This document shows positions 11,495-23,220 of a DNA stretch of 64,000 nucleotides, piece by piece; position 1 is the first letter of the stretch; each line of letters begins with the position of its first letter. The stretch comes from Entrophospora sp. SA101 (Eukaryota > Glomeromycota > Glomeromycetes > Entrophosporales > Entrophosporaceae): the NCBI GenBank assembly GCA_958430865.1, contig CAUDNR010002447.1, positions 3,367 through 67,366 of the forward strand, in the 5' to 3' direction. The position numbers and the translations under genes were made by a program. The notes under the pieces were generated by a model that was not told the DNA's origin, ran no database searches, and saw only the letters and a list, made by a program, of their open reading frames with translations.

Positions 11495-14400
11495 TAATTA
11501 CTTGATTTTTTTAAGGAAAATTTTTTAAATAATTGATAGAATAATTAGTAATAAATAAATAATTAATTAAATAATTAAATAATTGAAAAAAAAAAAAAAG
11601 AAAAAAAGGAATTCGTTAAATTAAATAAATTCTTTATTATTATTACTATTACTTATTATTCTGTAGCATACATAATTAAGGTTTCCCCCTTTTATCCCTG
11701 AAAATCTTGTGTTTTGAGAATGCTTGTAAAACCATTATATGATATTTGTGACGTAATAGATAATATCACAAGTTTTTTTAATTTTTTTGCTATGGTGCAG
11801 GCAACCTAATAGCTCCCATTCATTTCTATTGGTTTTAGTTATCATAGAAATTTATTGAGTGAGGGGTATTTTTTATTTTGGAAAACGACAGTGCAACATT
11901 CAATCTCTATTTCAGGATTAATTATTGATTTGATTAATGTCTTTATGGTAATTTTATCTATAAAAAGGAATTTGCAGTTTTACGAAATGGTTACGAATGA
12001 AGTCTCTATTGACCATGGATGTGATAATAGAGAGAGAGAAGTCAACATGGCATGTTCGATGTTGAGCTTTCTATTAAACTTGATTTTTGGCAAAAATTGA
12101 CTTTGCAGATCAATTGATGCATTTATTTTCTTTCTTTCCAAGGTCTTAAACTTTTTTTTCCTCCGTTTTTTTTTCTTGCTGGTCTTTTTTTAACTTGTAC
12201 TTGATTTTTTATGCTATCTTCTTCCATGCTCGCGAGAAGACAAATCTATGTTATCATTATACTGGGATAAAATCGTTCGATCAATTAATAAGCCATCATT
12301 ACTTTTTGATTAATTTGAGCGGTGAGATTAATTCAAATCAACAGATAACCAGTAATGATGTTATCAATATACAAAATCAAATCTATAATTCAGACAACAT
12401 TATCGGGGAAGTGAATATATGATTATAATAAAATTCACTTCTATTCTAGTATTAATATTCTATCACTTCAGGAATGCTCATTAACAACGAGCAAAATTCT
12501 TGAATATGTAAAATATCATCACAAAAATGATATAATTGATTTACGACCCAAACCATAATTTTTCAAACAATTATTGCTTGAAGATATTCCTTAATAATAA
12601 TAATATTCATGATTTTTCCTGTCAAATTGACGATCCTTGTCCAAAAGGCGTTATACTTGAATATTTTCTACATTGTAGTATCAAAGTATTTGCACTCGGA
12701 GCATTTAATCCTTTACTAAATATTAAATCAATCGAAAAACTATACTTGAATGCCATATCTAGAGGTTGCACTCGGTATGTCGCTCAGACAAATTATGAAT
12801 CCCTTCACAAAACTATTGCAGATGGGAGCGGAACTGATAAATTTGGGATGATCGACATCACACGTCAGTTATTTTATTTCTCTAAAAAAAGTATTAAAAG
12901 ATGAAAATTTGCGTGAATACTCATCAAAATATAAGCATTTTAATGTGATTATAGGTTTGATTAATATAAACAGTGGTTATGATGGAATTTACTGTTATTT
13001 TGTTATTCAACATTAACAATCATTCAGATTAATTGCGACTAACATTCGTATAAAGACGAATATTCAAAAAATTTTTACAATAAATACTTTTTAGTATTTC
13101 TTTATTTAAATGTTATCACGATCTTGACATAAAGATATAATCAAATAAATTCAAAGAATTAAAAGTAAACATTGTTTTTTTATTTGAGTTTTGTTCAAAC
13201 AATTTTATATTTCTACTATTCTATGCTATAAAAGGCCGAATTTATATTCCTTTGCGACAAAACTTTTTAATTATTATTATAATAGATGCAATCCAATATA
13301 TAATGATAATTAATATTTTTTTTTTATATATATTTATATATAATATATTACAAAATGGTATTATTATCAATCAACAGAGAAAGTAATATATGCGTGAAAA
13401 TGAAAAATATCCTAAGCAAGTGTGAATCGTAAAAATGAAGAATATAATATAAAATTAAAAATACAATTTTAAATATTGTGATATATTAGAATTTAATCTA
13501 CCCCTTCCACTGTTAATCTAGTGTAAGTTAAATATGTTTGTAACAAAAAAAAATAATACATCGTTCTGTCATTGTCACCACTACCACCTTTACCGTATCC
13601 ATCGTGGTTGTTACTCCTATTATGTTTCCTCTTGGTGTGGGTTGTTCCTCATGGTGATGATGGCTGCCGCGGATGATGACGTTTTTTTTATCGATTTTGA
13701 TTTTAAAAAAAATAAAATTTATCGCGTCAATCACACGACTTAATTATAAATAAAATTCATTGAATTCAAATGATTCCGCGCGTGCATATACAAAAATGGG
13801 GATGATGGTTGAATGGCAGTATTGTGTCATTAGTCGTGGTATGTGTCACGAAAAAATATTGGCAAATATCAATTTTAATGAAAAAATTGTTCCCTCATAA
13901 GCTAACTATAATATTTTAAGAACAAAGGGTGCTGAAATTGTTTAAAAATGTAGTTTTAGTTTTAGAGTATACTTTAAACCTATTTCTCCCGAATACTCAT
14001 GCCTCTGTGGAGTATGATCTTGTTTGAACGCAAATAATAAATTTAAATATTAAATATATTAATATAGTGTGTCACGAAAAACGGATGATCAATTTCGAAA
14101 AAATTTATATTTGTTTTTGCATGAAAAATTTGTTCTTCCATAAGCTAACCATATCATTTCGAGAACAAAAGGTATCAAAAGTTATTTAAAAATGCAGTTT
14201 TAGTTTTAGAGTATACTTTAAACCTATTTCTCCCGAATACCCATGCTTCTGTGGAGTATGATCTTGTTTGAACACTACATAACAACAGCAATAGATAAGA
14301 TCTTTTCTATTTAAGAAACTGTATATATGCCATTTTCATTTTCCATTTTCCATTTTCCTCCATCCCTCCATACATAATTCTGAGACAAATTTTTTTACAT

Positions 14401-14658
14401 TTAATTCAAATGTTAGCATTATTAGCATTAGCATTAGCATTAGCATAATATTAGTATTATATTAGTATTTAACATTAATAGTGTTGTCAATATTCATTAG
14501 ATCATTAGATAACATAATAGCAATTTAAATATGTCTAAATTTTTATTTAATCTCTCTTGTATAATACTTGAAACTGATGTTTTTTATATTAATATTGATA
14601 TTTTCACAAATTTTATAATTCTTTTTTTTTGGTTTGTTAGTTTATACATGATATAAAA
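11495..14658. other. AT-rich stretch of the right arm without a convincing gene
   Basis: This is the mirror of 2799-5962. Plus-strand open frames at 11855-12100, 12195-12422 and 12536-12904 start with TTG rather than ATG, and I recognise no domain. The first 100 bases are probably the leader of the calponin-homology gene. TATA-rich DNA lies near 13320-13345, and the word TTTGCGACAAAA at 13252 resembles the TTTGCGACGAA end at 18636. Confidence 0.5.
13842..14270 (-). repeat. Mirror copy of the two diverged ~200 bp tandem elements
   Basis: This is the reverse complement of 3187-3615. The two units keep the same differences from each other as in the left arm, which shows that the tandem duplication came before the palindrome. 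Confidence 0.7.
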
Positions 14659-17261
14659 ATGAGTTACCACAATATATTAAATATGCAAAATTTAAAATTG
14701 CCAGAGGTTGATACATTTGAATCCATTCCATCTACACCTTCAGTGATTGAAGATGTTTTAGAAGAGTCAGATGACAGTGAGGGTGAATTTTGTGAAATAG
14801 ATAATGATGATAATGTTTATTTTAACAAAAATAATACAAGTTTTTAAATTTATTTGAATTGGCAAGAGATGTGGGAGATGTGGAAAAAATTGCAGATGAT
14901 GAAAGTATATATGATGATGATGATGATTGTGAATTGGAAGAAGGAAAATAACAAAAATTCTGAAGATAATATTAGTGATGATGAATTTGAAATCATGATT
15001 GATAAAACAACTGATAGTTGCAATTTTCATCAAAAATGTGCAGTAATGTGTTATAATGAATCAGATGGTCTAACATATGCATGTGAATGAAAAAGCTACA
15101 AAAGGTTGTGGCAGACATCAGGTTGTTGGGAAATAAATTCTGATTATATAAAATAAACAAGGATTTTGCCAGGTTTGTTGGGTGTGTGTGATGTACACTT
15201 TCACTTAGACAGATCTCCTAATTTACATCCAACAGGCATTAAAAAAATCAGAAATTGTGAAGATTCAATTATCACATCAAGACAATGCTTATTTTGTGGC
15301 CACAATTTTTATGTATTATCATGTGGAAAAAGTTGCACAGTACATACATGGAATTTACTTGGAAGAGATTTGATTGTACCATGCATAACTCAGCATACAT
15401 GCTCAGTGATGGATAATAATATTTCGCCAGTATTTGAAAAATTATCTGAGGATCACATTACCTATCATCCATGTTATATATGTCTTTCATGCTTTGAAAA
15501 GAATGGAGGTCATGTTCATATACCTACAGGAAAAGGCTCAAATAAAAAATGTAGTCATAGCAATGATATTACAAAATCATTACAAAGTTTGGCAACTTGG
15601 ATTATGGGTATTTCTTTATCAGATAACCATGCATTAAAAGAGAATGTTTTATCAAAACTTGTGTCTGTTTTAAATGTTTATTCAAACAAAAATGATGATT
15701 TATTTTTTTTGAATAACCACACTCTAAATTTATTGAATCCTCTGATCATCAAAGCTTCGTTAAAACTTGGTAAAGCTGATAAATTAATTTCAAAACAGAA
15801 AAAAAATCCTGTCAACCCTGGTGAATGTTTTCAATTCAGTCAAAGTCTGGGGAAATCATTATATCATTCTAGAGAATTGGTTAAAAAAAAATAAACAATG
15901 TTTAACTAATCCCAGTTCCCTAATCGAATATCACAAGGCCTTCCCAGATACTATTAAAGAATTCTTTAATGGTATGATTGGATTCATTTTACAACAACAC
16001 CAATAACAACTTACAAAGGCAAAAGAAAAAAAATTCATTAAAATCTGGAATCGAGAGTTTTAAATATGAAGAATTAGACCAATGAAGTTGATAAAGATAA
16101 TCACATTTTTGTCATCAATAATTATGACAATTACATTTAGAAAGATGAATTTTTGGTTTAATAATATATTAGCAAGTCTTTGTAGGTATCCAAACATTCT
16201 ATCTTCTCTGCATGCAATCCTTAGAGTTGTATATGTTATTCCTCATACCCAAAATATGAAGGACTCTTGGAAATCAAAAGAATGCACCAAGCAGTTTCCA
16301 AACATGATCTTTCAAATGGTCAAAAACTTTGAACCTTGGTATAATTTATAATATCGATTTTTTTCAAAAGACATACAAATATGGAAACATTTTTGATGTT
16401 CCTAGGAATACCATTCATGCCACACTACAAATGCTTTTTCACCAATACCTATTTATGTGATTGTACCTCCAAGGTCTTTAATGATTTCAAACAATAAACA
16501 GAAGATATTTGGTCATAATTCACTCTCTTTGAAGTTTTTAGATATATCTGGATATGTATTCAAATCATTATTAGATTGTGATTTTTTACCTGATTTAACA
16601 TTCAACAACAATTTCAATGAATCTGACATAAATAAAACGTTAATTTCACTTATCCCAAAATCATTCAACAATTTGCCTCCGAACATTACAATCTTAGATC
16701 TAGGAGGTAAACAAAATGATGATGAAGAGATATATGAATCTTGTGAAATATATTATGGGATGATGAAATGTCAGTTTAGAATTGGAAAATATTACACAAA
16801 GTTTAGAATTTAAGAAGTATTTAGATATTGCATCAGATCAATCAATATTCCAAAGGTTAGAGAAATACAAAGAATACATAAATCCAAATTCAAGAATTAT
16901 ATTGGGGCAATGGCATACTAATCTTGATATGTGCAGTGTTTTAATAACCATTTTTTCAGGATATGGCATATATAATATTGCTTCTGCATTAGGTGTCAAA
17001 TACTTAACAAATTTCCAAAAAATAGTTGACTATAGAGCAGCATTGAAAACCCTTGAACTTATATGGACAATATTAGGCATCACCTTGAACATTTATAAAT
17101 CAAGTCAATGTGACTCACTTAAATGTGTTATTAAAGCCCAGCAAGTGAGAGAGCGGAACTCTTGCTGGTGGCTCATGCTGGGTGTATTGACCCTTCGTGA
17201 CATGACCTCTCTTTTATTTAAAAGAAGGAAACATTTAAAAAAAGAAGATAAAATTTGTTAA
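14659..17261 (+). pseudogene. Cys/His-rich protein of unknown family, frame-broken (right copy)
   Basis: I do not recognise this family. ATG 14659 opens an acidic N-terminus (Glu/Asp/Ser-rich). At 14845 the frame stops, but the +1-shifted frame continues with an acidic run, then shifts again near 14950 into a Cys/His segment (CNFHQKCAVMCYNE). The main frame 15166-15894 has paired Cys motifs (CLFCGHNFYVLSCGKSC; CYICLSCFEKNGGH), consistent with zinc binding. Frames at 15821-16006, 16082-16351, 16457-16813 and 16782-17261 follow. The last has a hydrophobic segment and a conserved-looking SCWWLMLGVLTLRDM stretch. Some breaks may be introns, but at least two look like true frameshifts. This copy keeps a longer C-terminus than the left one, so it is probably closer to the ancestral gene. 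Confidence 0.5.
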
Positions 17262-17475
17262 TTGATTTGATTGGTTACATACGTAATATACGAAGGGCAC
17301 AATCAATCAATCAGTAGTTGTTATGAGAAAGCATTATTATTATAGAAACATTAAACAATAATATTAGTAGCAAACGATGACAACAAATCATTGTTTTTGA
17401 GGATGATAATAAAAGATTAAGATCAGACAGATTTTGTTCCATGGAAATATTCAAGTCTTTCAAATAAACGAACAA
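17213..17475 (+). repeat. Diverged outer extension of the right palindrome arm, part 1
   Basis: This aligns with the reverse complement of about 70-244 through blocks such as AAGCATTATTATTATAG and GATTAAGATC, with several indels. It is interrupted at about 17475; the matching sequence resumes at about 18565. Confidence 0.65.
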
Positions 17476-18564
17476 ACTTTTACCCATCAAGTTATTTTAA
17501 ACCTTATCACTCTGATATAACTATGCCTTCAACATATCACAAATAGGCCAAAAAACCAAAATGAGTCAAATAATGATGCAACTAATTTTAATGCGAATCA
17601 TTTTATGGTAAAAATTTTCACTTTTGTTTTATAATTAATGAATACAGATTTGCTTTTATTTTTTAATCTCAGTTACAAAAAACAAATATGAAATTAGATA
17701 ATTAGATCTCATTACATATTTGAAATGATGGATTGTGATTACCAGAATTAACGAGGAATGAATGAGTGAGTATAACAAACCTTAGTTTGTTACAATGTAT
17801 AGTCTATATTTTATTTAATAATACGAACGTTTATCAATAGTTTAGTTTGTATAGGGAGTGATTGAAGTAAGTGTTAAAGGAAAGATCTATGAAACTTGCA
17901 ATGCAAGCTTCATATATCTACTGGTGAACGTTTTATCAATCATTCAATAGTTTTATTAATTATTTATTTATGTATATAAATTTCTCTTTTGTTTTTATAT
18001 ATTAATAATATCATCGTGATAAGTAATTAAATGAATAAAACCAGAGATAAAACACCTTTAATTTAATTATTATTGTTGCTTGCTTATATTATCCAATTAT
18101 TCTAATCATTATTTATGTATGAATAGAAAATTTTAATATCTATTTTATTTATTATCTATAAAAGACATATCTAAGCGGACAAAACTGTGTAAATATTTAT
18201 AATAATGTAATTATTTGGGCATTTATTTTTACTTTTGGACGTGCTAAACAAATTTTTACATTTAAGGTTGAGGTTATTTTCGGTTTTGTTAACAACTTCA
18301 AAATTTTTCTTAAAGCAAATACACATGATAAAGAAGTTATGTGTGGCAATGGCCACCAGGAAATAAAGCTCCCATTGATCTGAAGAACTCGGCGCAGTGT
18401 ATTTTTCATGAATTACAATTTTGTATAACGTTGTATAACAACAAATGATTTTATGGTTTGAATGTGTAAACTTGAATTTATCTTGATTACTTGAAAATGG
18501 ACAGGAGGACGTCATGGCTGAATGTAAAAGGTTGAATTCCATGACCCGAGAGGAATGTCTCTAC
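17476..18564. other. ~1.1 kb segment present only in the right outer extension
   Basis: The left counterpart runs straight from the block matching 17475 into the block matching 18565, so this segment is an insertion here or a deletion there. It is AT-rich. A minus-strand frame with ATG at 18542 (123 codons) shows no recognisable domain. I could not identify terminal inverted repeats or a target-site duplication, so calling it a transposon would be a guess. Confidence 0.55.
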
Positions 18565-18647
18565 ATTGGTCCTGTTTATATGTTTCGAATTTAATAAAAT
18601 AGACTATTGTCTTGGCCTGAGTGATGTATTTTTGCGACGAAGGAGGC
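18565..18647 (+). repeat. Diverged outer extension of the right palindrome arm, part 2
   Basis: This matches the reverse complement of about 1-90. Shared stretches include TTTATATGTTT, a TTGGCC[TC]GAGT block and the end TTGCGACGAA. The left partner ends at base 1 of the window, so the full length of the similarity is not visible. Confidence 0.65.
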
Positions 18648-19107
18648 GCAATCCAAACCCAACTTAACTTTGATGTCGACGTGATATTAAAAAATACACA
18701 CCTGCCAAAAGTATTGGCAATTTTGCAGATCGCCGGAAATAATTGAACAAAGTGTAATAAAAATAACTCAAAATTTTATTATCACAATCACTTTTGTGTA
18801 TTAAGCGAAAATCAATTTTCATAGTGATTCCCATAACATACTTGAGTTTTATAATGTTTTGTTTACAATTGATAATTTTATTAGCTTTAAAAGTCAAAGT
18901 AAAAAATTTTCGAAATTTTCAATTGATAACAAAACCTAATTGCCAAGTTTTAACATGTCTAGATAGCATAATAGAAAATGTGCGCCATGATTTGATATAT
19001 ATATATATATATATTGGTAGAATAATAGGTAATACAAACATTCATCAAATTTGTTTTTAGATCTTCACGTTGTTTTTCGCAAAAAATCATATATTTAAAT
19101 CAGATTA
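18648..19107. other. AT-rich spacer with a TA microsatellite
   Basis: No gene is seen. An (AT)n run of about 18 bases lies near 18996-19014. The region leads directly into the Tc1 relic and may include its degraded left end, but no matching terminal repeat was found. Confidence 0.5.
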
Positions 19108-19963
19108 CTAAAATTAGAGAATTATCTGTTGTTGAGCGCGCAGAGGTAATTGGTGCTTGGAAATGTGACGTAAGCAAGACAGAAATAAGCAAAAGACTTG
19201 GGATACCATCGAGAACAATATATAATATTATAGAAAAATACAATAAAGAAGGAACTGTTGAAAATGATTGAAAATGATAAGAGAAGTGGGAGACCCAAGT
19301 CACTTTCAGATAGAGATAAATGTGCTTTAGTGAAAGTTGTCCGAAAAAATAGGAAAAATGCAGTAGAAGATTATAAAAACGAAATAAATAAGGTTCTCTC
19401 AAGGCCTGTAAGTACAAGAACAGTGCAAAGAAATTTACATGAAATGGGTTATTATGCGCGTGCAGGAAAAAGAAAGCCTTTAATATCAGAAATAAATAGA
19501 AAAAAACGTTGTCATTTTGTGAGATGTTGTAAAGATTGGTTAGAATGGAATGAAGTCATATTCAGTGATGAATCAAGATTCAATGTATTTGACAATGACT
19601 CCCAAAACTGGGTTTGGAGACAACCCCATGAGAAATATAATATTGATTGTTTAGTACCTAAAGTTGCACACTCACCTGGAATAATGGTATGGGATGCTTT
19701 ACTCGAGATCAAATTGGTCCACTAATACAAGTTGATGTTAGCATTACAGGTGAAGCATATGAAAAATACTCAAAGATCACTTATTACCTTTTATTCAATC
19801 TTTGGACTCTTCAAAGTTATGGGTATTTCAGGATGATAATGCTCAACCCCACAGAGCAGGGTTGAACAATTTAAACAAGATAATGATGTTCTTTCACTTC
19901 CTTGGCCACCCCAGAGTCCAGATTTAAATCCAATAGAAAATTTATGGGATGTAAATGAATTTT
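19108..19963 (+). pseudogene. Tc1/mariner-type transposase relic
   Basis: The order of features is that of a Tc1 transposase: an N-terminal helix-turn-helix (19108-19255, including a KTEISKRLGIPSRTIYNII stretch), an SGRP linker motif, a second helix-turn-helix ending TVQRNLHEMGYYAR, the first catalytic Asp in VIFSDESRFNVF, WVWRQP, the second Asp in FQDDNAQPH, and the final Glu in SPDLNPIENLW near 19915-19950. The reading frame changes between the first block and SGRP, after MVWDALL, and between the second Asp and SPDLN. It therefore cannot make an active enzyme. Terminal inverted repeats were not found. Confidence 0.88.
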
Positions 19964-20059
19964 TGTTCTCGCGTAGCACAGCTCACATCACATTCCCAGT
20001 TGTAGACTTGTTATAAATTACAAATAAAACCAAATTATCCTCCCCTTCCCCTTTAATAA

Positions 20060-23000
20060 TTAATAATTAATAAATTTCCTTGATAAATTTTTATTATTGA
20101 ATTTATTGCTATTATAATACAAATTTTTTGGATGATTCCATTTTTTATTTAATCTATTTCTTACTATATTTGATCGATTTTCTTTATCATTAATGTTACA
20201 TAATGTAATCACTTCTCTTTTATACCTTTTTGCAGTTTCATCACCTAATTCATCTGATTCTTTAATTCTGGTTAACAATAATCTAAAGTCTTTTAGTTTT
20301 GGTTTATGTTTATTTGATAAATTTTTTATTAATTTCATACTACTATGAATATTGTTGCTTCTATTATTATTAAAAAATTAATTAAATTAATTAAAAATCC
20401 ATAATAATAATTCATAATAAAATTATCAAAATACTTGCTTTGCTGAAGTAATAATCATTATAGTATACAATTTGTACTCTAATTCCTCAGTAAGACCAAT
20501 TCTTTCAAATTCCATTTTTTGTTGGTAAACGTTTTTAAAATCTTTAAAGATTCTCTCGCTTTCTTCCCGTGACCATCCAAGAAAATCGTTCCAGACATCC
20601 CATGCCAAAGAGAATCGATTATATTTGTAACAAGCATTTAACATATGTAAAAATATCCAACTACTTAACTCCACTTGATGTTTTGGTATTATTTCTTTAT
20701 AAATCTTTAATAAACTATCAAAACTTGATTTGTTCTCAATTAAACTCATATAAGAACAAATTAATCGAGACGTTAATTTTGTATTATTGTTGTTGTTGTT
20801 GTTGTTGGACAGTATTTGTTTTGCTGATAATGATGACAACAAATAATTAAATATCATTTCGGCTTCTAAACGAGTTTGTAAATGTGATGTTGGAATAGTG
20901 GAGAATATTGGATACTCATCTTTTCCAATAACCAATATTTTATTATTTTTAAATTTTTTCATTGTGTTTTCAGATGTAATTTCAGATTTTGATAAACTAT
21001 CATCATCATTATCACCATCATTATCATCCTCTCCTGTTAAAACATTCTCATTTTTGTTATTGCCAATGATATTGGAATTTTCAATAGAATTGTTACTGTT
21101 GTTTAATTCTTCTTGATAAGATGAATAAGTCCAGAATAAATTTGAAAAAGTTAATTCGTCAGGTGCTAATGATGGATCTTCCTTTGAGCTAATAAAATAA
21201 AATAATATTAAATATTTGTTTTAAAAAAATGTTTAATAATATTAATAATAATGCTTACCATAGTAATAATAATTACCTTTGAATTATTGATATAAATAAA
21301 TTCCTAGCTAATTTTAAATCTTTATTTATAGCACATGCATACATTAAAGAATTATATGTAATCAGATCAGGCGAGCATCCATGTTCTTTCATTTCTTGAA
21401 CTAAATCAAATGCCTTTCTATAATAATGTATTTTATTTTAATAAGCATAAGTTAAAAATAATAATACTTGTATTCAAATTGTATATAATTTTTTTCTTTA
21501 TAAAAAAAGATATCTTTTCGTTTCGAACAAGCATCAATTAATGAATTATATGTAATTCCAGTAAGTTTTAGTCCTTGTTCTAACATTTCTTTGTATAAAT
21601 CAAAGGCTTTTTCTGCGTTTTTTTCCTTTTTTGATATATTAATAAAACAATAATTCCATTAATAAGGAAGGGAGGAACGAAGGAAGGAAGGAGAATAATA
21701 GTAATTATCATTATCGTATAACTAATGATTAACTATTATTAATTACCTTTGCACAAGCATGAATCATTAAACTGTAGGTCATTTCATCAGGTTGACAAAC
21801 TTCCAAACGCATATGTTCAAATATAATCCATGCACGTTTTAATTCATTATTATCAATACAACATTTAATTAGAATACTATAAATAGGCTTATTATTATCA
21901 TCATTATTAAAACACGCGCAAATCACATTAATATTAAAACATGATTTCTTCTTCTATCTCACATAATATTAAAAAATTCTCTAACCTGATTTGGTATCAA
22001 ATTCCCCATCTTTAATTTATTGAAAACTTCAAATACATCATTGATTCTTCTATGATATGCATAAGCTTTAATTAAATTCGCGTAACTGTATAATGTTGGC
22101 ACAAATCCATCTAAATAAAAAAAATGATATATACATTAACTTTATAAATACTATCTGTATTCAAATAAATTTAATAAATATAATACTTTTTTCAATTTGA
22201 TCAAAAATTTCAATCGCTCGATCTAGATTTCCGATATTTGAATAATGATTTAAAAGGTGATCATATATTATAAGATCTGGTGACAGTGCAGATTTCTAAA
22301 TAAAAAAAGAAATAAGTGATTGATTGTTGTTAAAAATCAATTTTTGGCATTGTTTTATCTAACCTTTTCCAGTCTTTTTATAATCTCTGGATCATATAGA
22401 TTTTTGAACATTGCCTAAATAATTATTATTGATATTAAAAATGCTATTTTAAATATTATTCTTTCAAAAAATGCACTTGTGTATATTTACATCATTGTTC
22501 TTTATTATTGTCTTATTTTGGTTTAATAAATAATTTTCATCTTCTTCTTTTAAAGATTTTTTCTTTATAGTTGTTTTTAGATTGAAAATCTGATCAAAAT
22601 CAATGGATGATTGATTGATGATATCTTCTGGATTATTTCTTTTTGTTATTATTAATGTTGAAGATGATGACTCTGGTTTTGTTATGGATTCCGATAAAAT
22701 TTCATTTTCTTCATCGTTATTTCTTTTTCCCAATAATGAAATTTTATTTGAAGAAGTAATTGATCGATATATACTTTCATAGTCATCAATATTTGAAAAC
22801 GGAATATATTCCGTCTAAATAAAATATTAATATGTATTGTCTAATGTAAGAAAAAATTTAATTAATAATAAATAGCAAAAAAAACCTTTGAAATATTTTG
22901 TTTATCAGAAGTTGATATTTTTTCTTGTAATCTTTGAATATTTTGATCCAAAATCGATAATTTTTTTTCTAACCTAAAATAATCAATTAATTAATATTAA

Positions 23001-23220
23001 AATAATCATAATTATCAATTGATTGATTTATTGATTGATTTATTTATTACTTTTTACTAAATCTACTATTATATGATGAATACATTTGATTTTGTTGATG
23101 ATAAAGAGTGCAATTTGAAGGTCTTGGTAAAATATAAAATAATGATTTTTTTTTTAATTTTAATGGTAATGACAAAAAAATCGTTTGAGATGTTGATTTT
23201 CTATATAATTTTGAAAGCAT
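20060..23220 (-). CDS. Pentatricopeptide-repeat (PPR) protein, probably mitochondrial, multi-exon
   Basis: The start is ATG 23220, with a basic, Ser-rich N-terminus typical of a mitochondrial presequence. About ten exons follow; the first junctions are 23051/22973, 22886/22814 and 22491. Exon 2 looks coiled-coil. Later exons encode helix pairs with the PPR signature: PDLIIYDHLLNHYSN, MTYSLMIHACAK, GITYNSLIDACSK and DLITYNSLMYACA. There are about six repeats, as in fungal proteins that bind organelle RNA. The 20426-20962 exon ends in TGA at 20426 if unspliced. A GTATAC donor at 20468 and an acceptor at 20361 keep the frame open into 20360-20060, adding about 100 basic residues. I prefer the spliced form but am not sure. 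Confidence 0.75.

Larger units (their letters stand above)
9897..17212 (-). repeat. Right arm of the 7.3 kb inverted repeat (palindrome)
   Basis: This is the mirror of 245-7560 (positions sum to 17457). It contains most of the complete calponin-homology gene, the AT-rich middle and the better-preserved copy of the Cys/His-rich gene. Identity with the left arm is unbroken where compared, except for about five substitutions between 17135 and 17200. Beyond 17212 the two sides go out of register and diverge. Confidence 0.93.

Noticed and set aside
18171..18542. Minus-strand frame of 123 codons in the right-only 1.1 kb segment
   Set aside because: It has an ATG but no recognisable domain and no supporting splice structure.
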